Part shown: positions 6,458 through 14,356 of the stretch, in pieces
How positions within the stretch are numbered: position 1 is the first letter of the stretch
Layout: each line of letters starts with the position of its first letter
DNA from: a virus
Strand: one strand, 5' to 3'
IMG/VR virus record: IMGVR_UViG_3300022200_006824
Span: 1 to 24,314 of that record
Length of the DNA stretch: 24,314 bases
Translations under genes and position numbers: made by a program
The notes under the pieces: model-generated
Seen by the model: only the letters and a program-made list of their open reading frames with translations
The model's database searches: none
What the model was told of the DNA's origin: nothing

Positions 6458-8104
6458 ATGGCAACGAATTTCACATTCAACAATAAAGTTATAGAGTTAC
6501 CGGGCTCTTACTCGCAGTTTATATCAGGAGTTACCAACCCTGCTTTATCATTATCTTATGGTAATGTACTGCTAATAGACACAGGTTCAGGAGCAGGCTA
6601 TGGAGCCGGATCCGGAATTGTAGGAGATATATCCAGCGGAGCTGATTCAATATATGAAGCAGGGACATTAGCAGAATTTAGAAAGGCTATTGGTGGTGGT
6701 ATCCTTTGGGATATAGCACAGTCACTTTTTCAGCCAAATGGAGCAGGAGGAGGAAACGGTATTTCTAAATTATTTTATGCTAGAGCAGCTACCACAGCAG
6801 CAGCAACTGTAACATTAAATTACACTGCAGGAACTAATGGAGGAACAGCAGTTATTCAAGCTAAAAATGAAGGTCTCGTAGGTAATGGAGTAGAAACTTC
6901 TTCAGTTCTTACACAAGGGTACGCAGTAACTTTAGGAGCTGGAGTAGATGATATTACTAAGTATATAGTTAAGTTTTGGAGAGGGACATTTAAAGGTAAT
7001 GATCCAAATGGATATCCTTGGGATGAGGTGGGGGCAGCTGACACGCTTCCTGAACTTGTAGTATCTTCTCCCGAATTTACAAATATTGCAGAACTACATA
7101 CATGGATGGAAACCGATGCAAGATTTGGTTCATCCTTTAAACTAAGTTCTAAGACAGTTGTTCTTACAGGTGCAATGGATCCAGCGGATATCGTTGCTAA
7201 TGCAGGAAATACATTATTTGCTGCTGGTACTGAGACATATGATACAGCTAGAGTAGATGAAATATTGGCTCAGGTGCAAAACTTAGATTACTCATTAGTA
7301 TTAGCAGATGGATACGGAGCAGGTGCTCAATCTGTTGATAATGGGAAAATCCTTGCTCACATAGCTGATGGTGATACATTTGGGGATAAAATAATGGTAG
7401 TTGGAGGTGGAGTGGATGTAAATTCATTTGCCCTAGGAACTACTAACTCATCTATTGATACGGCAGTTTATTATGACAATGATCGAGTGGTTGTTTGTCA
7501 TGGAGGTCCTATTAAAAATTCTACGCTTACAGCGGATGGATATGTTCCTAGAACATCACTTCATAAAGCAGCTGTGGTATGTGGAAGATTGGCCGGATTA
7601 GAGCCACAAATTCCTATTACCTTCAAGAAAATTAAAATAGATGGAGAGATCCATAAGTTGTCATTGAAAGAACAGAAACAAGGACTTAAGTATGGTGTAC
7701 TTATGTCTCATTCAGATGGGCAATCATTTAGTGTAATACAGGGTGTGAATTCAATTCAAAACAATTCATCTTTAGTTAATCCAAACGGAACTACTCATTC
7801 AATTCAATTGAGACGTATGGTGGCTCAAGTGAATAGAGAACTTGTAGTAAATGCTACACAGCAATTACTTAAGAATCCTGATGGAACAAACAGAAATACA
7901 TTAAGTGCTTCTGATATTAAAACATTCACAGAAGGATATTTAAAAGGGAAGACGGCAACAACTACAGCAGATAATTTGATTATCTCCTTTAGAAATGTTA
8001 ATGTTACCATAGATAATGATGCCTACAAAGTTACTTACGATGTAATTTTCAATACAGAAATTACTAAGTTGTTCTTCACAGGTACCATTTTCTTAAACTT
8101 TTAA
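6458..8104 (+). CDS. Tail sheath protein
   Basis: This 548-residue protein forms the contractile sheath around the tube. The N-terminal region carries the beta/Gly-rich start typical of sheaths (ELPGSYSQFISGV, then Gly/Ala/Ser-rich loops), a variable middle domain, and a conserved C-terminal half. That half includes YVPRTSLHKAAVVCGRLAGLEP, a helix (RMVAQVNRELVVNATQQLL), and final strands (ITKLFFTGTIFLNF) that form the intersubunit mesh in known sheaths. Its length is close to SPO1/Twort-type sheaths. It is followed 42 bases later by the tube gene and preceded by a promoter-like motif, which fits high expression. The first ATG follows AAAAAGAT with no SD. Confidence 0.93.
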   Translation: MATNFTFNNKVIELPGSYSQFISGVTNPALSLSYGNVLLIDTGSGAGYGAGSGIVGDISSGADSIYEAGTLAEFRKAIGGGILWDIAQSLFQPNGAGGGNGISKLFYARAATTAAATVTLNYTAGTNGGTAVIQAKNEGLVGNGVETSSVLTQGYAVTLGAGVDDITKYIVKFWRGTFKGNDPNGYPWDEVGAADTLPELVVSSPEFTNIAELHTWMETDARFGSSFKLSSKTVVLTGAMDPADIVANAGNTLFAAGTETYDTARVDEILAQVQNLDYSLVLADGYGAGAQSVDNGKILAHIADGDTFGDKIMVVGGGVDVNSFALGTTNSSIDTAVYYDNDRVVVCHGGPIKNSTLTADGYVPRTSLHKAAVVCGRLAGLEPQIPITFKKIKIDGEIHKLSLKEQKQGLKYGVLMSHSDGQSFSVIQGVNSIQNNSSLVNPNGTTHSIQLRRMVAQVNRELVVNATQQLLKNPDGTNRNTLSASDIKTFTEGYLKGKTATTTADNLIISFRNVNVTIDNDAYKVTYDVIFNTEITKLFFTGTIFLNF

Positions 8105-8146
8105 GGGGTAAATAATTAATAATATAAAAATTTAAAACTACATAAG

Positions 8147-8650
8147 ATGGCTCAAGTATTAACAGGCGCATTAGCTATAATCAAACTAAATGGTAAGCCA
8201 ATTGGTAAGATGCGTAACATCCGAGTTACTGAGAATATTAATAGAGGGAGAGTATCAGGAATTGGCGAGTTAACTCCACAAGAGTTACCTGCAACCCAAT
8301 GGAATGGTACTGTATCTTGCTCATTCTATTCAATTCAGTATGTTTCTGATGGAGTAGCGGGAATCGATGGATCTCCTGATTTAGGTATCACAAGAACAGC
8401 AACTTCAGTAGCACAGTGGGTAGAGCATGTACTCTTGCAGGAAGAGGGTGTAAGTCTTGATATCTTTAAGAAAATTCAGGATGCAATAGATCCAGTAACC
8501 GGGCTATTGTTAAATAATACTCCTGAGCCATTTGCAAGAATTGAAGGTATGTTCCTTGACAGAGATGGATTTGATATTACTGAGAATGGAATCTCGGGAA
8601 GAGATCAGGACTTTACTTATAAAAATCCAATCATAATTATTCCGTCTTAA
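8147..8650 (+). CDS. Tail tube protein
   Basis: This 167-residue protein builds the inner tail tube. It shows the beta-barrel pattern of tube proteins: an N-terminal GALAIIKLNGKPIGKMRNIRVTE hairpin, a central NGTVSCSFYSIQ strand, a helix (ATSVAQWVEHVLLQE), and a C-terminal strand pair ending in DQDFTYKNPIIIIP. Size and position directly after the sheath gene agree with gp19-like tubes. The 42-base AT-rich spacer before it has no SD and shares GTAAATAATT with the motif before the sheath. A terminator follows 33 bases after the stop, so sheath and tube may form their own strongly expressed transcript. Confidence 0.9.
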   Translation: MAQVLTGALAIIKLNGKPIGKMRNIRVTENINRGRVSGIGELTPQELPATQWNGTVSCSFYSIQYVSDGVAGIDGSPDLGITRTATSVAQWVEHVLLQEEGVSLDIFKKIQDAIDPVTGLLLNNTPEPFARIEGMFLDRDGFDITENGISGRDQDFTYKNPIIIIPS

Positions 8651-8683
8651 TAGTAGGAATACACAAGTAAAATTGATAATTTT

Positions 8684-8710
8684 AAAGGCGGCATAACTGC
8701 CGTCTTTTTT
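8684..8710 (+). terminator. Intrinsic terminator between tube and chaperone genes
   Basis: A 10-bp stem (8684-8693 with 8698-8707, one G-U pair at 8688:8703) closes a TAAC loop and merges into a run of six T. It lies between the tube, needed in many copies, and the tail-assembly chaperones, needed in few. Complete or partial termination here would set that ratio. No copy of the 25-base motif is seen in the 24 bases between it and the next start, so downstream genes may depend on read-through. Confidence 0.88.
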
Positions 8711-8734
8711 GTTAATAAATAAATCAAAATTGTA

Positions 8735-9145
8735 ATGGAAAGAAGTAAAGAATTAATTGTAAAGACTCCGGATTCAAAGGTGGAGAACAAATACACAGTT
8801 GAGTGGCCAACCATTCAACAAATGATTGACATTGAGTCAATGAAACTAATGCTATCCAAGGGGAAGTACACTGATATGATTCTCACAGGTACTGTATGGA
8901 TGTCAAGAGCATTAAATTATATCGATTTAATTGCGTATTTCTCTGTATTGTCTCCAAGTCTTTTAAAAGACTTAAAGGTAGATATTAGAAGTATAGAGGT
9001 CTCAGACACACATAAGGGATTACTGAAAGTATATCAAGAACAATTTTTACCTTGGTGGAATGATTATGAAGACATGATCAGAAAACTTGATGAACCGGAA
9101 GAAGAAATCAAGATTGAGAAAGATGACAAAGGATCAACTGACTAA
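8735..9145 (+). CDS. Tail assembly chaperone, first frame (gpG-like)
   Basis: The protein has 136 residues. It is mostly helical, with a hydrophobic middle (TVWMSRALNYIDLIAYFSVL) and a strongly charged tail of Glu, Lys and Asp. Its place between tube and tape measure, its size and the overlapping second frame match the tail assembly chaperone pair of long-tailed phages (lambda gpG/gpGT and equivalents). That pair coats the tape measure protein and recruits tube subunits, and is usually absent from the mature virion. The acidic C-terminal tail overlaps the second frame from 9078 to 9145. Family sequences diverge strongly, so the call comes from context rather than motif. Confidence 0.72.
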   Translation: MERSKELIVKTPDSKVENKYTVEWPTIQQMIDIESMKLMLSKGKYTDMILTGTVWMSRALNYIDLIAYFSVLSPSLLKDLKVDIRSIEVSDTHKGLLKVYQEQFLPWWNDYEDMIRKLDEPEEEIKIEKDDKGSTD

Positions 9146-9455
9146 GTATATTGTATCTTGGAACCTTAAATATCCATACGACAAGACTTGGAGGAGTAAA
9201 TACCAAATACCAATTTTCTCCCCTAGTCATAAGCAAATGTGCCTGGTAGATATATGGATGGAGATTGAAGAAGAGAGGTTGTATGATGAAGCTGTAGAAG
9301 ATTACATAGCAAACAAGAAGCAAGAGGAAGAGGGTTCAGTTACATCATTAAGGGATAGGCCATATATTAAGGGGTATGGTAATTGGTTATCGGCTTCAGA
9401 AGATAAGATGTCGCAGGAGGAGAAGGATAAACTATTTGATAAAATACAACTTTAA
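9090..9455 (+). CDS. Tail assembly chaperone, second frame (T-like extension)
   Basis: This frame is open from 9078 (after TGA at 9075-9077) to the stop at 9453-9455. Possible starts are TTG 9087, ATG 9090 and ATG 9123; the last follows a purine-rich GAGAAAG. From residue 12 the protein reads as a folded domain (DQLTKYIVSWNLKYPYDKTW, then KYQIPIFSPSHK) with a long charged helix. Relative to the first frame it lies in +1 (equal to -2), and the -1 frame stops at 9115. It is most likely made as an extension of the first frame by frameshifting, giving roughly 235-240 residues, or else translated on its own. Its stop overlaps the tape measure start by one base (TAATG), implying coupled translation. 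Confidence 0.7.
   Translation: MNRKKKSRLRKMTKDQLTKYIVSWNLKYPYDKTWRSKYQIPIFSPSHKQMCLVDIWMEIEEERLYDEAVEDYIANKKQEEEGSVTSLRDRPYIKGYGNWLSASEDKMSQEEKDKLFDKIQL
9119..9131 (+). other. Candidate +1 frameshift sites in the chaperone overlap
   Basis: In the first frame, AAA at 9119-9121 and AAA at 9128-9130 are each followed by G. A P-site lysine tRNA with anticodon UUU could slip one base from AAA to AAG with full pairing and enter the second frame. The overlap runs from 9078 to the first-frame stop at 9143-9145. Only a +1 or -2 shift joins the frames; -1 is blocked by a stop at 9115. Which site is used, if any, is inference. Confidence 0.3.
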
Positions 9456-11200
9456 TGGGCAATACTGTAGATAGAGAAATTAGAATTACAGCATCTGATA
9501 CCGGGGTTGCTGATAGACTCAGTAAACTAAAAGAAGGTGCCCTAGCTTTAGGTAGAGGTATAGCAGAGGATGCTAAGAAGCAAGCAACAAGTTCAAGAGA
9601 ACTTATTAAGCTGATGAATGAAGAGATTTCAGCCATTGAGAAGAGAAATAAGCTTAATAAAGAACAAAGAGAGTTAGAAGCTAGACAGAAGCCTGGGAAT
9701 ACAGGTGTAATGGGTAAGACTCAACTAGCAAAAGATCTTCAGAAAATATCTATTGAGTCCAAAGAAGATAAGTTACAGACTGATTTACTTAAGCAGATAC
9801 TAGATGCAACTCTAAAAACTTCAACTGCTGAGATTACTGCAAATAGAGATGCTGTTAAATCAAAGATTTCTTCTGATAAGGAGATAGATACAATGGAAGA
9901 TCATGAACAGGCCTTGAAGCAGACCTTCCAAAAACAGATGTTAAAAGATACTGAACCTGACGATGGAGATGGGAAGTCAAATAAGACAACATCAGTTATT
10001 TCTTCAATGGGTCGGTTTACACAGCCCGGAGATTTATACTCAATGGGATTGAATTCATCATCAGGCTATATGCATAAGAAAGCAGCTAGACAGGAAAATG
10101 ATCTTGCTAGAAATGCTTTACTAGCAGGGGGAATAGCTCTTGGAGGAGCAGGAATGTCAATACAAGCAGGTAGTGATTATTATGGTGCACTAGATGAAAT
10201 TGCAGAACTTACAGGAAATGCACACCCTACTCAATATGATGATGTACATAAAGGGACAGATCTTACAAGAGCACAGGCAATAAAGAGAGCAGCTGCATTG
10301 ATGAAATCAAGTGGAGGTACAGTAACAGATCCTACAGAGATGAATAGGGTAGCTGCTTTAGAACAAGGATTTGGTATTAATGGAGAAACACTTGGGAGAA
10401 CACGAAGATTTGGAGATGCTACCGCTGTAGAAGCAATGGGAGCTGCTAGGATGGTAATGACTGATAAAGACACAGTATTACATAGAGCAAGAACAGAGGA
10501 GTTACTAGAATTACAACTAGAGATGACTGAGAAACAGTTCATGGCTACAGGTGAAGGTTCTACTTTTAAAAATATGGCAATCATTCAACAGATAATGTCA
10601 GGACAGACAGTAAAAGATGTTGGAAGAGCTAAGCAGACAATTGGTAAACTTGATGCAATGGCATCAGGAGGTAGTGAAGAACTTAGAGCATTAAAACTTT
10701 CTGAGTTTCAGAAGAATGGAGGAGGAAGTTATTGGGACTTTCTTAAAGAAGAAGAAAGGGGTGCAAGTGGACAACTTGATGATTTGATGATTAGTAGAGT
10801 ACTAAATAGTGATCAAAGTGACTTTGAAAAGAAAATGTCCCTGAAGTATATGGGAGACTTTACTACTACAGAAGTAGAAGAGATAATGAGAACAGGTAGT
10901 GTTTCACCTACAAATGAAGGAAAATATAGACGAGGGGCAGGGAGAGTAGGGGAATTATCAGCACAAGAAACTATAACAGGTGGAGTAGGTGTAAATCCAG
11001 TAGCTGAGTCTTCTGCAATGGTAACTAATGCATTAGCACTTTTAGGAGAAGCAACAGTAGAGACTACAAAAACGATATTAAGTTTAGGAGAAGCAGCAGG
11101 TAAAGAAGCTGTTATAAAAGCATTCTCAAGTCTAGGCAAATCTAATTCTACTACTAATCTTAAGAATCCTGCTACAGTAATTATGTCAGGGAGTAAATAA
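9455..11200 (+). CDS. Tape measure protein (short)
   Basis: This 581-residue protein follows the chaperone pair, the standard place for the tape measure, which sets tail length and is ejected with the DNA. The first ~180 residues are charged and helical (for example ITASDTGVADRLSKLKEGA and AIEKRNKLNKEQRELEARQ), fitting a coiled coil. A hydrophobic Gly/Ala segment lies at about 222-240 (NALLAGGIALGGAGMSIQAG), a possible membrane-active stretch. The second half remains helical with many Met and Gly residues, and the C-terminus has small hydrophobic segments (AMVTNALALLGEA). It is much shorter than the >1000-residue tape measures of Twort-like phages. At about 1.5 angstrom per residue it predicts a tail near 85-90 nm. 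I see no lysozyme or peptidase motif. Confidence 0.75.
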   Translation: MGNTVDREIRITASDTGVADRLSKLKEGALALGRGIAEDAKKQATSSRELIKLMNEEISAIEKRNKLNKEQRELEARQKPGNTGVMGKTQLAKDLQKISIESKEDKLQTDLLKQILDATLKTSTAEITANRDAVKSKISSDKEIDTMEDHEQALKQTFQKQMLKDTEPDDGDGKSNKTTSVISSMGRFTQPGDLYSMGLNSSSGYMHKKAARQENDLARNALLAGGIALGGAGMSIQAGSDYYGALDEIAELTGNAHPTQYDDVHKGTDLTRAQAIKRAAALMKSSGGTVTDPTEMNRVAALEQGFGINGETLGRTRRFGDATAVEAMGAARMVMTDKDTVLHRARTEELLELQLEMTEKQFMATGEGSTFKNMAIIQQIMSGQTVKDVGRAKQTIGKLDAMASGGSEELRALKLSEFQKNGGGSYWDFLKEEERGASGQLDDLMISRVLNSDQSDFEKKMSLKYMGDFTTTEVEEIMRTGSVSPTNEGKYRRGAGRVGELSAQETITGGVGVNPVAESSAMVTNALALLGEATVETTKTILSLGEAAGKEAVIKAFSSLGKSNSTTNLKNPATVIMSGSK

Positions 11201-11208
11201 TAAAATAA

Positions 11209-13491
11209 ATGGCAGATACTTATACATATTATACTCTAGGAGACTACTACGATACTACAGAAGAAGTTGTTAGTAATGATACACTATTTGTAGGAATCTC
11301 TGGGAGTGATCTTCTGTCATTCAAAGATAAATGGAATACCACTAACCTAGAAAGAATATTTAATCAATATACTCCTAATAAGAAAGAAGAATATAGAGCA
11401 GCTTTTGAAGTTCAATTAGTAAATATTGCAACAGGCCAACAGGTAACTTGGAAAGAGAAATTTATACCCGGAACTGTTATTTTTCTCCCTAAAGATAAAA
11501 TTAATAGGGCTGTAGCAGCAAGAGATGGAGGGAGAAATCAAGTTATAGGCAGTGACAGTAAGAACCGTAATACAAATACTCTCTCATATCTATCTGATGA
11601 AGTAGATAAGATTATAAATGATGATACCTATCAGCAGACAGTTATTACCGAATCTACAAGAGATGGGAGTACAGTAACACAAGCTGTTCCGAATGCTAGA
11701 GTTAAGATATGGAGTAGAGCAATGTCCTATATCGAAGGGCAACCAAAGAAGAATAAAGAAACAGAGTTACTAGGGAGATGGATAGATGTATCTAGATATG
11801 TACAGGTAATGCAGACACATACAGATAAGATGGGAGGAAATTTCTCATTTACTCTTGTTCCCGTAATGTCAGAATATAGTGAAGCAAGTAGTACTTGGGA
11901 GTCTGATAGATCTACAATAAGTAATGCTGGTGATGATATGATTGCACAGTCAACTGTCTTTACTAAGAATAAGTCAGGAGATCTTAAAAGAGGTAACTAT
12001 ATATTCAATATGGCCCTGCAGGAGAATGATATTGTATATATTGCTTTTGAGCCACTAGATAATGAAATAGATGAAGAGAGATCTTTTATACAAGATGGGA
12101 TCTCAGAAGCAGCAGGAGATAACACAGCTCCTTGGGGCTTTGGATTATATGATATGATTGGTCTCATTGATAGTGTATCACAGAGTTTTAGTCCAGGAGA
12201 TAATGATATAACAATTGATGTACAAGGTAGAGATTTATCCAAGTTGCTGATTGAAGATGGGTCATATATGTATTCAAATCTATGGGAAGGGCATAACTTC
12301 TTCCTAGAAAAAGAAGATGGATTATTAAAGAGATCATTCGGTCCAGGAGGCAGACAAGCATATAATTTCTATGCCGAACCTAGATATAGAAGTGTTCAAG
12401 AAGCAGTACTATTTATCATTAATGTATTGTCAAACATTACTGTTTGCCCTGATGAAACTACAAATGGTAATTCTGAAGGGAGTGTTATTACAACTACAAG
12501 TAAAAATGATGCTACATCAGAATTTATTACACAAAGTGGAAATGGTATTTGGAGATCTGTAAAACTAGGTTTTGATGAAAATATTAAGGAGAGACGATTA
12601 GTAGATACTGGTTTAGGTACACCGGATGGGTCATTACTTGATTTAATCTTCAACTATGCACAAGAGCCTTGGATAGAGACTATAATGGATACTTACAATA
12701 AGCATTGGCATCTGATATTCAGAATGCCTCCTTTTGATAAGAAGAGAGTGAAGGAGTTTATTGACATAGGGTACTTTACTAATGTCTTTGTAGATAATAA
12801 AGATGTACTAAATGAATCCCTAGATTGGGAAACTGAAGTGTATAGCCTATATCAATTAGATTATAAGGCAGCAACAGGTGGAAAAGAAACGGTCTTCTCA
12901 GTTATCCCAACTGTTCCATTACCTGATTACGCAGAAATGTATGGTACAAGACGATGGAAAGGGTCTTCAAATATGATCCCTGTAAGTCTAGTAGATGATG
13001 CTAATGGTCCGGATAATGCTGCATATGTAAGAAGTCAAGGAATAAATGATTTAACTTGGGTAATAGAAACACATGCTTATCTTCCATTTACAAGGAGAGG
13101 GACAATTTCTATAAATGGAGACAGGCGATTTAAGAAGAATACATGGTTTCATTATAAACCAACCAATGAGATATTTTATATCACAGGAGTTACACATAAT
13201 TTTAATGGAGGTGGCCCAATAGATAGAACAACGATATTAACTGTAACAAGAGGAATGGTTCTTGACTATGTAACAGGAGAAGAAACAGTCCCTGGCACAG
13301 GAGAAGAATTATCATACTTTAATATCATTAGTATTGAAAAATTAAATAACTTTCTAAAAAATCAGTTAAAGGTAAATGATAGTACAGATGGTACCTCTAA
13401 GAATTCACAAGGGAGTACAGCAACTAATTTTAGAGTGAATAGAGAAGTATTTAATTTCTTTAGAACTAGAAGTCAATTTAAAGATAAATAA
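11209..13491 (+). CDS. Baseplate hub protein (gp27/gpD-like)
   Basis: This 760-residue protein lies between the tape measure and the spike. The N-terminal ~110 residues are a separate domain, joined by a Ser/Asn-rich linker to the main body from about residue 160. Body motifs include LLGRWIDVSRYVQVMQTHTD, NDIVYIAFEPL, and SFSPGDNDITIDVQGRDLSKL (a beta strand ending in QGRDLSKLL). In many phage hub proteins this last type of sequence marks the tube-like domain that gpD/gp27/gp44 share. A later segment (RRGTISINGDRRFKKNTWFHY) followed by YITGVTHNFNGGG is typical of the hub domain next to the spike. The protein should trimerise as the bridge from hexameric tube to trimeric spike. It starts 8 bases after the tape measure stop. 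Confidence 0.78.
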   Translation: MADTYTYYTLGDYYDTTEEVVSNDTLFVGISGSDLLSFKDKWNTTNLERIFNQYTPNKKEEYRAAFEVQLVNIATGQQVTWKEKFIPGTVIFLPKDKINRAVAARDGGRNQVIGSDSKNRNTNTLSYLSDEVDKIINDDTYQQTVITESTRDGSTVTQAVPNARVKIWSRAMSYIEGQPKKNKETELLGRWIDVSRYVQVMQTHTDKMGGNFSFTLVPVMSEYSEASSTWESDRSTISNAGDDMIAQSTVFTKNKSGDLKRGNYIFNMALQENDIVYIAFEPLDNEIDEERSFIQDGISEAAGDNTAPWGFGLYDMIGLIDSVSQSFSPGDNDITIDVQGRDLSKLLIEDGSYMYSNLWEGHNFFLEKEDGLLKRSFGPGGRQAYNFYAEPRYRSVQEAVLFIINVLSNITVCPDETTNGNSEGSVITTTSKNDATSEFITQSGNGIWRSVKLGFDENIKERRLVDTGLGTPDGSLLDLIFNYAQEPWIETIMDTYNKHWHLIFRMPPFDKKRVKEFIDIGYFTNVFVDNKDVLNESLDWETEVYSLYQLDYKAATGGKETVFSVIPTVPLPDYAEMYGTRRWKGSSNMIPVSLVDDANGPDNAAYVRSQGINDLTWVIETHAYLPFTRRGTISINGDRRFKKNTWFHYKPTNEIFYITGVTHNFNGGGPIDRTTILTVTRGMVLDYVTGEETVPGTGEELSYFNIISIEKLNNFLKNQLKVNDSTDGTSKNSQGSTATNFRVNREVFNFFRTRSQFKDK

Positions 13492-13492
13492 G

Positions 13493-14356
13493 ATGTTCGA
13501 AGGTGTAATACGAAAGAAGGGTATTGAAAGAGAATATTGTGGTATCTCAACTGTAATAATCCCGCCTAACTCAGATAGAGCTAAGCATCTTAAGCATTGC
13601 TATCAAACTGCTACTATATCAATGTTGGGTAAAGAGAATATGGATGTTGTACATGATGTAGATATAGACCCAAGTTTATTACAGAGACTTAAATTTCCGG
13701 AGGATGATGAGTCATTAGGTTCTTATGTAGTGTGGGTAAATATTCCTATATTGAACCGGCCAATTGTTGTTGCGATATTAGATGGTAAAGATGAGATGTC
13801 ACAGATTGAAGAAGGTGAATTTAAGTTCATGCAGGATGGAGAAGATGGGACGGTTACAATACAAGGATTAGCAAGAGGGGCTCAGATAAATATATCTGCT
13901 AACTCATCTAATGGGAAAGGTGGGTCAATGAGAATAAATGTTGGAAATACAAATGGAGAAGGTACTCTAGATATTTCAGTTTCAGGAGCTTTACTTATTG
14001 ACTCAATTACAAGTAGACAAGTAGCAACTGTTTCACATGAAATAGTAGTAAACAGTGGTAAAGAAGGAGTAGGGAGTACATTTATTAATATGACTTCTGA
14101 CGAAATAGATAGTAGAATCAAAGAAGGTACGAGTGGATATAGTTTCACTCAAGAAGGATTTGAGATTGGGAATGGAACTGAGAAAGCAGTATTAGCAAAT
14201 GCACTCAAGACGTTCATGGAAAGTTTAATCGATGTAATAGCCTCACAGACTACAGTTACTAGTCTAGGTCCTCAACCATTAGTTAATGCAGCAGGCATTA
14301 GCGCAATGAAGGCTCAAGTGAGTACATGGATTAGTGAATACTTAAAAATACAATAG
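13493..14356 (+). CDS. Baseplate central spike protein (gp5/gpV-like)
   Basis: This 287-residue protein is encoded one base after the hub stop. Residues about 1-110 are beta-rich and fit an OB-fold that docks on the hub (GSYVVWVNIPILNRPIVVAIL). From about 120 to 215 short repeating strands with Gly/Ser/Asn turns (FMQDGEDGTVTIQG, GGSMRINVG, GTLDISVSGALLI) look like a triple-stranded beta-helix, the puncturing needle. The C-terminal ~65 residues are helical (AVLANALKTFMESLIDVIAS, then LGPQPLVNAAGISAMK), like the tails of several spike proteins. No lysozyme domain is present, unlike T4 gp5. The call rests on gene order and strand pattern. Confidence 0.73.
   Translation: MFEGVIRKKGIEREYCGISTVIIPPNSDRAKHLKHCYQTATISMLGKENMDVVHDVDIDPSLLQRLKFPEDDESLGSYVVWVNIPILNRPIVVAILDGKDEMSQIEEGEFKFMQDGEDGTVTIQGLARGAQINISANSSNGKGGSMRINVGNTNGEGTLDISVSGALLIDSITSRQVATVSHEIVVNSGKEGVGSTFINMTSDEIDSRIKEGTSGYSFTQEGFEIGNGTEKAVLANALKTFMESLIDVIASQTTVTSLGPQPLVNAAGISAMKAQVSTWISEYLKIQ

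Noticed and set aside
8105-8146. Third copy of the 25-base motif before the tube gene
   Set aside because: Only GTAAATAATT is shared with the sheath-upstream region; the TATATTTA core and palindrome are absent.
10231-10584. A 117-codon open frame on the - strand
   Set aside because: It lies wholly inside the tape measure gene, has no start context or neighbours on that strand, and its composition is that of antisense to codon-biased sequence. Other - strand frames (for example 2806-3099 and 15055-15375) were rejected for the same reason.
11209-11520. Possible LysM domain at the hub N-terminus (FIPGTVIFLPKD)
   Set aside because: Only the final PGTV-I-LP part is LysM-like; the expected start with a GDTL-like turn and helix spacing is missing.
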